46,003 bases of DNA from Cyclobacteriaceae bacterium (GTDB lineage Bacteria > Bacteroidota > Bacteroidia > Cytophagales > Cyclobacteriaceae): contig JAGQYK010000023.1 in the NCBI GenBank assembly GCA_020436125.1, positions 1 to 46,003 on the forward strand, read 5' to 3'. Both the position numbers and the translations under genes were made by a program. This document shows positions 1-8,818 of the stretch, one piece after another (the first letter of the stretch is position 1; each line of letters begins with the position of its first letter). The notes under the pieces were generated by a model, which was given only the letters and a program-made list of their open reading frames with translations, was not told where the DNA came from and did not search any database.

Positions 1-566
1 CCATATCATTCAAAACTGTAATCGATGGTTTGTTTTCAGTAGGTGTACAGCAAGGCTATGCACCCAAGCAACCTATCGCCTTTTCACATAAGGTACATGC
101 CGGGCAATACGAAATTGATTGTAATTACTGTCATACAGGAGCAATGAAAGGCCGTAGTGCCAATATTCCTTCTCCTAATATATGTATGAACTGCCATACT
201 CAGATTCGCAATGGAACAAACACAGGTGAATCTGAAATCGCCAAGATTGTAGCGGCAGTAGAGACTAATCGCCCGATTGAATGGGTACGTATTCATAACT
301 TGCCTGACTTGGCCTATTTCAATCACTCACAGCACGTTAACGTAGCCGGTGTTGAATGCCAAACCTGCCATGGCCCCATTCAAGAAATGGATGTGGTGAA
401 GCAGTATTCTCTGCTTACCATGGGTTGGTGTATTGATTGCCACCGTAAGACTGATGTGAATACTAAAGGCAATGCGTATTATGATAACCTTCTTGAATTG
501 CATAATAATAATGCGATGAAGGTGGAAGACATCGGTGGATTAGAATGTGCAAAGTGTCACTATTAA
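1..566 (+). CDS. actA: Alternative complex III subunit ActA, pentaheme c-type cytochrome (5' end missing)
   Basis: This is the C-terminal part of the multiheme cytochrome c of alternative complex III, the membrane complex that oxidises menaquinol and passes electrons toward the oxidase. Five CxxCH heme-attachment motifs are visible (CNYCH, CMNCH, CQTCH, CIDCH, CAKCH), which is the family's number. The reading frame is open to the left edge (from base 3) with no stop, so the start lies outside the window; an internal TTG at base 30 is not a credible start. actB follows 30 bp downstream in the family's usual order. The cofactors place the protein on the periplasmic face. Confidence 0.93.
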   Translation, partial: ISFKTVIDGLFSVGVQQGYAPKQPIAFSHKVHAGQYEIDCNYCHTGAMKGRSANIPSPNICMNCHTQIRNGTNTGESEIAKIVAAVETNRPIEWVRIHNLPDLAYFNHSQHVNVAGVECQTCHGPIQEMDVVKQYSLLTMGWCIDCHRKTDVNTKGNAYYDNLLELHNNNAMKVEDIGGLECAKCHY

Positions 567-596
567 TATAGACTCTATTTTAGGATTAGAATAAGT

Positions 597-3500
597 ATGA
601 GCATTACAAAAAAGACATACTGGAAAGGAATACAGCAACTAAAGAACGATCCAGCGTTTGTAAAACATGCAGATAAGGAATTCGTTGATCTTGGCGTTGA
701 GAATGACCCACGTCATACCCGCAGAGATTTCCTTAAAATGATGGGTTTCAGTGTAGCAGCGGCCTCACTGGCTGCCTGTGAAGCGCCTATTCGGAAAGCT
801 ATTCCTTTTGTGAATAAGCCTATTGATGCTGATCCAAGCATTCCCAATTATTACGCCTCTACCTATGTGAATGGTGGAGACTATTGTAGCGTAGTTGTAA
901 AAACGCGTGAAGGGCGCCCAATTAAGATAGAAGGTAATAGCCTTTCTAAAGTTAGTAGGGGTGGAACAAATGCCCAGGTGGAAGCATCAGTGATGTCGTT
1001 GTATGATAACTACCGCTTGCGCGGACCTAAAAAAGGCAATGACAGCGCAAACTGGGAAGATGTAGACAAAGAAATTACTGCAAAACTTCAGGAAGTAGCA
1101 GCTGCCAATGGCCAGATTAGGATTGTAAGCAATACCATCTTAAGTCCGAGTACAAAAGCTGCTATTGAACGATTTAAAGCCAAATATCCAACAGCGAGCC
1201 ATGTTCAGTACGATCAAGTATCTTACTATGGCATCCTGAAAGGTAATGAAGCTTCTTTTGGAAAAGCATTTATTCCTTCTTACGATTTTGCCAAAGCAAA
1301 ATTGATAGTGAGTGTAGGTGCTGATTTCCTGGGGACATGGTTGTCACCCATCGAGTTCACTAAACAATATAGTGTCAATCGTAAGATCAGCGAGGACAAT
1401 AGAAATATGTCCCGCCACTATCAATTTGAAACCAATCTTACTTTAACAGGGGCAAACGCTGACTACCGTACCATGATCAAACCTTCGCAACAAGGTTTAG
1501 TGGTAGCGCAGCTTTATAATCTTATTGCCGGAAAGGCAGGGAGCGCTGCTGTTTCAGCGGGAATGGATAAGGTAAATTACCTTGACAAGGCAGCTGAAGA
1601 ATTGTGGGCTAACCGCGGAAAAGCATTGTTGGTGTGTGGTTCTAATGACAAAGACGTTCAGGTTTTAGTCAATGGAATCAATGCCATGCTTGATAGCTAT
1701 GGGTCAACCATTTTAGCAGATAAGGCTGTTAATTTCCGTCAGGGAAATGACGAGGCAATGGCGACATTCGTTGCAGATGCAGCCGACAGCAAAATAGGTG
1801 CAGTTGTTTTCTATAACTGTAATCCGGTGTACGATCATCCCATGGGCGCTCAGTTAGGAGCTGCTCTTAAAAATATTTCATTGACAGTTTCCACTTCATA
1901 TACTGAAGATGAAACTGCTTCAATGTCTGCTTACAAGGCTCCAGATCATCATTACCTAGAATCGTGGAACGATTTTGAGCCAAAAGCAAATTCATTTAGT
2001 CTTTCGCAGCCTGCTATTACACCAATATTTAAAACGCGTCAGGCTCAAGAAAGCCTTTTGATGTGGGCAGGAGAAAAGGTGGAGTATTTCACTTTTGTTA
2101 AAAACAATTGGAAGGACTGGTACTTCAATCAATCGGCTTTAGGTCTTGGGTTCCAGGCTTTCTGGGACAAGTGTTTATATGATGGTGTGCTTGAAGTGGG
2201 TGGAGAGTCAGGAGAAAGTCTTTCTTTTGCTGGAGACGTAAATGCTGCTTCATCAGCTATTAGCGCTAATTACAAAGCCAACAATACAGGATTTGAAATA
2301 GCCTTGTATGAAAGCTATGGGGTTGGAAATGGTTCACAGGCGAACAATCCACTTTTACAGGAATTGCCTGACCCTATTACAAAAGCGGTATGGGATCACT
2401 ATGCTACTATTTCTCAAAAAGATGCTGCTGCTCTTGGTGTAAACAATGATGCTGAAGGTAGAACACAGTACCTTAATATAGCGATAGGAGGAAAGTCAGT
2501 TAAGCTTCCTGCTCTTGTTCAACCTGGTCAAACCCCAGGAACAATTGGTATAGCCCTTGGTTATGGACGTACCAAAGTGGGTAAAGTAGCAGAAAACCTT
2601 GGTCAAAATGTGTACCCATTAGTCGTGATGGCCAATGGCTCACTTAATTATACCATAACATCTGGTGTGACTCCAACTTTGGTCGATGAGCCTTACCAGA
2701 TTGCTCAAACTCAAATTCACCAGACCTATATGGGGCGCAGCAATGTGATTCAAGAGTCTGTCTTAAGTGAATTCAAGAAAGATCCTGAAGCAGGACGTGA
2801 GTTTCCAAAAATCACGAAGTGGGAAGAGAAAGTTGATCCTGGGACTGTAAGTCTATGGAAAGGACATGACTACAACAATCATCATTGGGGAATGTCTATC
2901 GACCTGAACTCTTGTACAGGTTGCGGAGCATGTATTGTTGCTTGTAATGTTGAGAACAACGTTGCCCTTGTTGGAAAACAAGAGGTAATCAATCGCAGAG
3001 AAATGCATTGGTTGCGCATCGATCGTTACTACAGCAGTGATACAACTGACATTAGCGACTACGCGGCACTTGAACATGCTTCTGAGAATCCTGAGGTAGT
3101 ATTTCAGCCTATGTTATGTCAGCACTGTAATAACGCACCTTGCGAGACAGTATGTCCAGTAGCTGCGACTACGCATAGCACTGAGGGTTTAAATCAAATG
3201 ACATATAACCGTTGTATCGGTACAAGGTATTGTGCCAACAACTGTCCTTATAAAGTAAGACGCTTCAACTGGTTTAAATACCATGATAATCAGCAGTTCT
3301 ACGAATCAAATCCTGCCATGAATACCGATCTTGGTCGTATGGTACTTAACCCTGATGTTACCGTAAGGTCGAGAGGGGTGATGGAGAAATGTTCATTCTG
3401 TGTGCAGCGTATTCAGTCGGGTAAGTTAGCTGCGAAGAGAGAGAAGAGAAAAGTGAAAGATGGAGATGTGGTAACTGCTTGTCAGGCATCATGTACATCA

Positions 3501-3704
3501 GGCGCTATTGTGTTTGGAGATATGAACGATTCAGAAAGCCAAATCAGCAAGTTGTTGCAAATTGCACGCAGCAAGGATAGACCGAACAGCTCTGATAAGC
3601 AGATTGGTAATCCGCGTGCCTATAGAGTGTTGGAGGAGATAGGCGTAAAACCTAATATTTTCTACCTCACTAAGATTAAGAACAAAGACGTAACTAACGC
3701 ATAG
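597..3704 (+). CDS. actB: Alternative complex III subunit ActB, molybdopterin-like/Fe-S fusion lipoprotein
   Basis: This 1035-residue protein fuses a molybdopterin-oxidoreductase-like N-terminal region with a C-terminal ferredoxin-like region, the hallmark of ActB in alternative complex III. A Tat-type signal with RR at residues 42-43 (RRDFLKMMG) leads into a lipobox with Cys61 (SLAAC), so export by Tat and lipidation are likely. The iron-sulfur part starts at Cys773 (CTGCGACIVAC) and continues with CQHCNNAPCETVC, CIGTRYCANNC and CSFCVQRI plus CQASC, enough for four clusters. In known ActB proteins the molybdopterin domain carries no Mo cofactor and the Fe-S chain carries electrons from quinol to the ActA and ActE hemes. 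Confidence 0.95.
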   Translation: MSITKKTYWKGIQQLKNDPAFVKHADKEFVDLGVENDPRHTRRDFLKMMGFSVAAASLAACEAPIRKAIPFVNKPIDADPSIPNYYASTYVNGGDYCSVVVKTREGRPIKIEGNSLSKVSRGGTNAQVEASVMSLYDNYRLRGPKKGNDSANWEDVDKEITAKLQEVAAANGQIRIVSNTILSPSTKAAIERFKAKYPTASHVQYDQVSYYGILKGNEASFGKAFIPSYDFAKAKLIVSVGADFLGTWLSPIEFTKQYSVNRKISEDNRNMSRHYQFETNLTLTGANADYRTMIKPSQQGLVVAQLYNLIAGKAGSAAVSAGMDKVNYLDKAAEELWANRGKALLVCGSNDKDVQVLVNGINAMLDSYGSTILADKAVNFRQGNDEAMATFVADAADSKIGAVVFYNCNPVYDHPMGAQLGAALKNISLTVSTSYTEDETASMSAYKAPDHHYLESWNDFEPKANSFSLSQPAITPIFKTRQAQESLLMWAGEKVEYFTFVKNNWKDWYFNQSALGLGFQAFWDKCLYDGVLEVGGESGESLSFAGDVNAASSAISANYKANNTGFEIALYESYGVGNGSQANNPLLQELPDPITKAVWDHYATISQKDAAALGVNNDAEGRTQYLNIAIGGKSVKLPALVQPGQTPGTIGIALGYGRTKVGKVAENLGQNVYPLVVMANGSLNYTITSGVTPTLVDEPYQIAQTQIHQTYMGRSNVIQESVLSEFKKDPEAGREFPKITKWEEKVDPGTVSLWKGHDYNNHHWGMSIDLNSCTGCGACIVACNVENNVALVGKQEVINRREMHWLRIDRYYSSDTTDISDYAALEHASENPEVVFQPMLCQHCNNAPCETVCPVAATTHSTEGLNQMTYNRCIGTRYCANNCPYKVRRFNWFKYHDNQQFYESNPAMNTDLGRMVLNPDVTVRSRGVMEKCSFCVQRIQSGKLAAKREKRKVKDGDVVTACQASCTSGAIVFGDMNDSESQISKLLQIARSKDRPNSSDKQIGNPRAYRVLEEIGVKPNIFYLTKIKNKDVTNA

Positions 3705-3726
3705 TAAATAAACGGATAACGATTTT

Positions 3727-5100
3727 ATGCAAGTAAGCTCATCACTACGCGAATCTCTCATTACCGGTGGCAAAACGGTAGGTGACGTTTCTGAAGATAT
3801 CTGCCGTCAGGTTGAAGGGAAACCCACTAAACTTTGGTGGATGGCCTTTGGTGTTTCTCTGGTCCTCCTTGGATTTGGAGTATATACCATGTCAATGACC
3901 TTGTGGAATGGAATTGGAATGTGGGGCCTTAATAAAACCGTTGGTTGGGCTTGGGATATTACCAACTTTGTTTGGTGGGTGGGTATTGGTCACGCAGGTA
4001 CGCTGATCTCTGCCATCCTATTATTATTTCGCCAAAAGTGGAGAATGTCAATCAACCGCGCAGCGGAAGCGATGACTATTTTTGCGGTAATTTGTGCCGC
4101 TACCTTCCCTCTGATTCACATGGGTCGTTTGTGGTTAGGTTTCTACTGGGCGCTGCCACTTCCTAATGCATTTGGTTCTTTGTGGGTAAACTTTAACTCA
4201 CCATTGCTTTGGGACGTATTTGCGATCTCAACTTATTTCACCGTATCACTCGTATTCTGGTACATTGGTCTTATCCCTGATTTTGCTGTGATCCGTGATC
4301 GTGCAGTTAGAATGGGAAATAATACAAGGGCGATTATCTACAATGCGCTAAGCTTTGGCTGGCAAGGTGGTGCAAAAACCTGGATGCGCTACGAGTCTGT
4401 AGCCTTGATTCTTGCAGGTCTTTCTACTCCACTTGTACTTTCTGTACATACTATTGTATCTATGGACTTTGCTACCTCGGTAGTCCCTGGATGGCATACA
4501 ACGATATTTCCGCCTTACTTTGTGGCTGGTGCGATCTTCTCGGGATTCGCTATGGTACTTACGCTGTTGCTGATTACCAGAAAGTTATTCAGACTTGAAG
4601 ACTACATTACTATCTATCACGTGGAATTGATGAACATCATCATCATTGTAACAGGTTCTATTGTAGGTATTGCTTACATCACTGAGTTCTTTATAGCATG
4701 GTATGGCCAAGTGCCAGCTGAACAATATGCTTTTATTAATAGAGCAACTGGACCTTATTGGTGGGCATATTGGTCAATGATGACGTGTAATGTTATTTCA
4801 CCTCAACTTTTCTGGTTTAAGAAAATAAGAACCAGTCTGGTAGCCACTTTTGTATTGTCAATTATTGTCAATATTGGAATGTGGTTTGAGCGATTTGTTA
4901 TCATAGTTACTTCGTTACACAGGGATTACCTTCCTTCAAGCTGGTCAATGTTTTATCCAACCATGTATGATGTAGGAGAGTATGTGTTAACATTCGGATT
5001 CTTCTTTGCAGCATTCCTTTTGTTTGCCAAGTTCTTCCCGGTGATCAATATGGCGGAGGTAAAGAGTATTATTAAGTCATCGTCAGAAAAAAAGCATTAA
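3727..5100 (+). CDS. actC: Alternative complex III subunit ActC, NrfD/PsrC-like quinol-binding membrane protein
   Basis: This 457-residue polytopic protein resembles NrfD/PsrC membrane anchors. About ten hydrophobic helices are visible after a cytoplasmic N-terminus of roughly 35 residues. In alternative complex III, ActC and its paralogue ActF form the membrane core, and ActC sits next to the Fe-S protein ActB and holds the quinol site. Its position right after actB (22 bp gap) and before actD (6 bp gap) is the standard order. Length fits the family. The ATG at 3727 gives the usual charged N-terminus. Confidence 0.94.
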   Translation: MQVSSSLRESLITGGKTVGDVSEDICRQVEGKPTKLWWMAFGVSLVLLGFGVYTMSMTLWNGIGMWGLNKTVGWAWDITNFVWWVGIGHAGTLISAILLLFRQKWRMSINRAAEAMTIFAVICAATFPLIHMGRLWLGFYWALPLPNAFGSLWVNFNSPLLWDVFAISTYFTVSLVFWYIGLIPDFAVIRDRAVRMGNNTRAIIYNALSFGWQGGAKTWMRYESVALILAGLSTPLVLSVHTIVSMDFATSVVPGWHTTIFPPYFVAGAIFSGFAMVLTLLLITRKLFRLEDYITIYHVELMNIIIIVTGSIVGIAYITEFFIAWYGQVPAEQYAFINRATGPYWWAYWSMMTCNVISPQLFWFKKIRTSLVATFVLSIIVNIGMWFERFVIIVTSLHRDYLPSSWSMFYPTMYDVGEYVLTFGFFFAAFLLFAKFFPVINMAEVKSIIKSSSEKKH

Positions 5101-5106
5101 TCAATC

Positions 5107-5631
5107 ATGGAAAGCAATAAGAATTTTGTGTTAGGTGTGTTTGATGATGAAGAGGTTCTTCTTCATGCCGTGGAGAAAGTAAGGGATAAGGGTGTAAAGA
5201 TCCATGAGGTCTACTCTCCGTTTCCTGTGCATGGTTTGGATGAGGCACTTGGCTATAAAAAAACACGCCTACCCATCGCAGCATTTATTTTTGGAATGAC
5301 AGGGACAAGTCTTGCATTGATTATGCAGATATGGATGTTGGGATATGACTGGCCGATGATCATTGGAGGAAAGAATTTTGCTTCGCTACCTCCATTTATC
5401 CCTGTAACCTTTGAATTAACGGTGTTGCTTTCTGCCCTTGGTATGGTTGCGACATTTATGATTGTAAGCGATATGAAGCCTTACAGATGGCCGCAACAGT
5501 TTGATTTGAGAAGTACAGACGATAAACACATTATGGCTATTGATTTGGCCACCAATAAAATAGCAAAGGATGACATCGGAGCTATTTTGAAGGAAAGTGG
5601 AGCTCAGGAAGTTAACGATAAGAATTTTTAA
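5107..5631 (+). CDS. actD: Alternative complex III subunit ActD (DUF3341)
   Basis: A 174-residue protein of the DUF3341 type. An N-terminal soluble segment (about residues 1-55, beginning ESNKNFVLGVFDDEEVLLHA) precedes two transmembrane helices (about 58-80 and 95-120) separated by a short loop containing GKNFASLPPFIPVTFE, followed by a soluble tail. ActD is a small membrane subunit packed against ActC; no cofactor is known. It lies between actC (6 bp) and actE (6 bp) in a clearly translationally linked operon. Confidence 0.93.
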   Translation: MESNKNFVLGVFDDEEVLLHAVEKVRDKGVKIHEVYSPFPVHGLDEALGYKKTRLPIAAFIFGMTGTSLALIMQIWMLGYDWPMIIGGKNFASLPPFIPVTFELTVLLSALGMVATFMIVSDMKPYRWPQQFDLRSTDDKHIMAIDLATNKIAKDDIGAILKESGAQEVNDKNF

Positions 5632-5637
5632 AAGCGG

Positions 5638-6294
5638 ATGCGAAATATGCAACTATTAAAAACAGTTTTGATCGCGATAGCAGGCGCAGCTTTAATGGCT
5701 GGATGTAAAGCGGGTGGAGATAATCCTGGGCGTGAATATGCCCCCAATATGTATCACTCAGTCGCATACGAACCCCTTACACAGATAACTGACGAAAGCG
5801 CAGGAACCTGGGTAAACGCTCTGAACAATGGAAGAGGTGAGTACTTTAATTCTAATAAGTACAATCCCAACAGGATGAATATGAGGGCCCCGGCACCTTA
5901 TACGGTAAAGAGAAATAAGAATGGGTGGCTGCCATACAGAATCGGAAAAGATAGCCTTGAGTATGCCGCTACAATAAAGAGCCCATTGGATAGCACAGCC
6001 GCTATCATTGCAGAGGGTAAAGCCTTATATACAATTTATTGCAACCATTGTCATGGTGCCAAGGGTGAGGGAGATGGAAAAGTGGCGACAGGCGTAACTG
6101 TAGATGGTGTGGATAAAGGCCTTGTTGGTGGTGTTGCCAATCTTAAGGGTGACGCTTATGTGAATATAACTGAAGGCCATATTTTCCATGTTATTACTTG
6201 GGGGAGAAATCTAATGCAACCGCATGGATCTCAGATTGAACCTGAAGACCGTTGGAAGATTGCCAAATACGTAAAGACTTTACAAAAGAAGTAA
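5638..6294 (+). CDS. actE: Alternative complex III subunit ActE, monoheme cytochrome c lipoprotein
   Basis: This 218-residue protein starts with a lipoprotein signal whose lipobox ends AALMAGC, so it is probably anchored on the periplasmic side. A single c-type heme motif CNHCH lies near residue 140 and a likely Met ligand is in the NLMQPHG segment near the end. ActE is the monoheme subunit that can hand electrons to the oxidase. This matters here because subunit II of the adjacent oxidase has no fused cytochrome c domain. Two in-frame ATGs (5638 and 5647) could start it; both give a good signal peptide. Confidence 0.93.
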   Translation: MRNMQLLKTVLIAIAGAALMAGCKAGGDNPGREYAPNMYHSVAYEPLTQITDESAGTWVNALNNGRGEYFNSNKYNPNRMNMRAPAPYTVKRNKNGWLPYRIGKDSLEYAATIKSPLDSTAAIIAEGKALYTIYCNHCHGAKGEGDGKVATGVTVDGVDKGLVGGVANLKGDAYVNITEGHIFHVITWGRNLMQPHGSQIEPEDRWKIAKYVKTLQKK

Positions 6295-6325
6295 TAAGGA
6301 GTTTCAAATTTTTGAAAGAAAATAA

Positions 6326-7675
6326 ATGGTAGCCGAAGAGAATTACGAATTCAAACCCGAAGCAAAAAAGAAAATTGCTATAGTTGGTGCTGTTGGGATT
6401 GTGCTTTTTATACTTGGGGTATTCATGGCCATGAGTTCAGGATCTGGTCATGGGGAGGAACACGCCTCTGCACAAGTATTAGACAACCTGGTAGCGAGCA
6501 CTGAACAGGCTGCAGCAGCAGAAGGCCACGAAGCCGTTGCAGAAGAGCATCATGGCAGCCCGGTATGGTTGAAGAGAGTGTATACTTCATTATGGCAAAA
6601 CAATGTTTTCTTCGCAGGACTGGGTATCATTGGTTTGTTCTTTGTAGCCATTCAATATGCAGCTCAGGCGGGTTGGTCGGTTCCTGTAAAGAGAATTGCA
6701 CTAGCCATGGGGCATTGGATTCCGATATCAGGAATCCTCATGTTAGTACTGTGGTTTATCGTTAAGGCTGATGTTTTTCACTGGACGCATCATGATTTAT
6801 ATGTTGAAGGAGAAGGATTTGACGCCATTATAAACGGCAAGAGTGCATACTTCTTCTGGCCTTTAGACGCAGGCGGATTTCCATTGTTCTATGTGTTGAG
6901 ATTGGTAGTTTTCTTTGCCCTATGGTATATGTTCTTCATCTGGATCAAAAGAGAGATGCTGGCTGAAGATATTAATGGAGGAACTGCTCATTGGACAAAA
7001 GCACGTTCATTGTCTGCAGTATTTTTGGTAATATTTGCGGTGACATCGTCTATAGCTGCTTGGGATTGGGTGATGAGTATTGATACACACTGGTTCAGCA
7101 CGATGATGGGATGGTATGTATTTGCAAGCTGGTGGGTAACTGGCCTGGCGTTTATTACTGTGGTTGCTGCTTATCTAAAAGATGCTGGGTACTTAAAATT
7201 ATTGAATGCCAATCACCTGCATGACTTAGGTAAATTTGTGTTTGCATTTAGTATTTTCTGGACGTACATCTGGTTCAGCCAGTTCTTGCTGATCTACTAT
7301 GCTAATATTCCTGAAGAGACAGTTTATTTTGTTACAAGAATCAATAACAGCCCTTACGGTTGGATATTTTATACCAACATCATCTTAAACTTTGTACTTC
7401 CGTTCTTGTTATTAATGACAAGAGATGCAAAGCGTCATTTATCTATGTTAAAGGTAGTTTGTCCGATTGTTATTGTAGGTCACTGGTTTGATTTTTATAA
7501 TATGGTTACACCTGGTGTAATGCAACACGATGGAGCTTTAGGCTTTGTTGAGATTGGATTGGCAATGGTGTTCATGGCAGCGTTCTTATTTGTAACCTTA
7601 AATGCTTTATCTAAGGCACCTCTGGTTGCAAAGAATCACCCTATGATGGGGGAGGCTTTGAACCACCACATTTAA
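6326..7675 (+). CDS. actF: Alternative complex III subunit ActF, NrfD-like membrane protein
   Basis: A 449-residue polytopic membrane protein, paralogous to ActC and the last subunit of alternative complex III. The cytoplasmic N-terminus is followed by a helix (about residues 16-36), a His/Glu-rich loop (GHGEEHASAQ and EGHEAVAEEHHG) and then about nine further helices. The family is named quinol:cytochrome c oxidoreductase membrane protein. It is followed after 43 bp by oxidase subunit II, linking the complex to its electron acceptor in one transcription unit. Confidence 0.93.
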   Translation: MVAEENYEFKPEAKKKIAIVGAVGIVLFILGVFMAMSSGSGHGEEHASAQVLDNLVASTEQAAAAEGHEAVAEEHHGSPVWLKRVYTSLWQNNVFFAGLGIIGLFFVAIQYAAQAGWSVPVKRIALAMGHWIPISGILMLVLWFIVKADVFHWTHHDLYVEGEGFDAIINGKSAYFFWPLDAGGFPLFYVLRLVVFFALWYMFFIWIKREMLAEDINGGTAHWTKARSLSAVFLVIFAVTSSIAAWDWVMSIDTHWFSTMMGWYVFASWWVTGLAFITVVAAYLKDAGYLKLLNANHLHDLGKFVFAFSIFWTYIWFSQFLLIYYANIPEETVYFVTRINNSPYGWIFYTNIILNFVLPFLLLMTRDAKRHLSMLKVVCPIVIVGHWFDFYNMVTPGVMQHDGALGFVEIGLAMVFMAAFLFVTLNALSKAPLVAKNHPMMGEALNHHI

Positions 7676-7718
7676 TGATGGAGAAAAGATATTTAATGAA
7701 ATTGCTTAATAAAATAGT

Positions 7719-8804
7719 ATGATGAGTCTGATTATTGGTTTGGGCGTAGTACTTGTCCTGTTCATACTTTACATGATTTTCAGAATTGGGAATCTGGTGG
7801 GGCTTGTGAAAGGTTCAAAGGAAGGAGAACACGCTGGGAATGATATGCATGGATATCTTTTTATGGTCTTCATGGTGTTGGGATTAGGTCTGTTTGGCTG
7901 GTATTCTTATACTCACTTTGATAGTTATGTGCTTCCTGTAGCGTCAGAACATGGCGCCATTACTGATGGTTTGTTTTGGGTAACCATGTGGATTACCATT
8001 ATTGCTTTTGGATTGATTTCCATTGTAATGTTTTGGTTTACCTACAAATACAGATATAACGCTAATCGAAGAGCAACTTTCTATCCGGATAGCCACAAGC
8101 TAGAGATTATCTGGACCGTAATTCCTGCGATTGTATTGGCATTATTGATTTTTAGAGGATTGAGAGTATGGAATGATATTACAAGTCCTGCTTCTGAAGA
8201 TGCAGAGATAGTTGAACTTATCGGACAACAATTTGCATGGACCGCCAGATATCCAGGAGTAAAAGATAAGCAGTTGGGAGAAGTAAACTATAAGCTGATT
8301 GACGCAGTTAATGAGTTTGGACTAGATCTAACTGACAAAAATTCATTTGATGATTTTAAATCACTTGAACTTCACCTCCCGAAAGGAAAAGAGGTTCTTT
8401 TGAAAATAAGGGCAAAGGACGTTTTGCATAGCGTTTTTCTTCCTCATTTTAGAGTAAAAATGGATGCCGTTCCTGGTATGTATACGAATTTTAAATTTGT
8501 AGCTACCAAGTCTACTCAAGATATGAGGAATGAGACCGGTAATCCTGACTTTAACTATGAAATGGCCTGTACTGAGATATGTGGGAAAGGTCACTTCTCT
8601 ATGCGCTTCTTAGTAGTAGTAGACGAGCCAGAGGATTACGAAAAATGGAAAGCAGCTCAGGAACCATGGTTGAAACAAAACCCTGAATATCTGACTAAAG
8701 TACCTTCAGCATTGAGGGAGGTAGCAATGATTAAATCGGGGATTCCCGTTGAGAGTGAAGCTGGCGTAAGTGCCACCACGCAAACTGTATCAATTAGCAA
8801 TTAA
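7719..8804 (+). CDS. ctaC: Cytochrome c oxidase subunit II (CuA subunit)
   Basis: A 361-residue oxidase subunit II. It has an N-terminal helix, a further pair of membrane helices (about residues 85-110 and 130-148) and a periplasmic cupredoxin domain. The CuA ligands are visible as His237 (VLHSVFLPHF) and C284-x3-C288-x3-H292-x2-M295 (CTEICGKGHFSM). There is no CxxCH, so this is not a caa3-type subunit II with a fused cytochrome c; electrons probably come from ActE. Subunit I follows 14 bp downstream. Confidence 0.95.
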   Translation: MMSLIIGLGVVLVLFILYMIFRIGNLVGLVKGSKEGEHAGNDMHGYLFMVFMVLGLGLFGWYSYTHFDSYVLPVASEHGAITDGLFWVTMWITIIAFGLISIVMFWFTYKYRYNANRRATFYPDSHKLEIIWTVIPAIVLALLIFRGLRVWNDITSPASEDAEIVELIGQQFAWTARYPGVKDKQLGEVNYKLIDAVNEFGLDLTDKNSFDDFKSLELHLPKGKEVLLKIRAKDVLHSVFLPHFRVKMDAVPGMYTNFKFVATKSTQDMRNETGNPDFNYEMACTEICGKGHFSMRFLVVVDEPEDYEKWKAAQEPWLKQNPEYLTKVPSALREVAMIKSGIPVESEAGVSATTQTVSISN

Positions 8805-8818
8805 AGACATCTCATAGA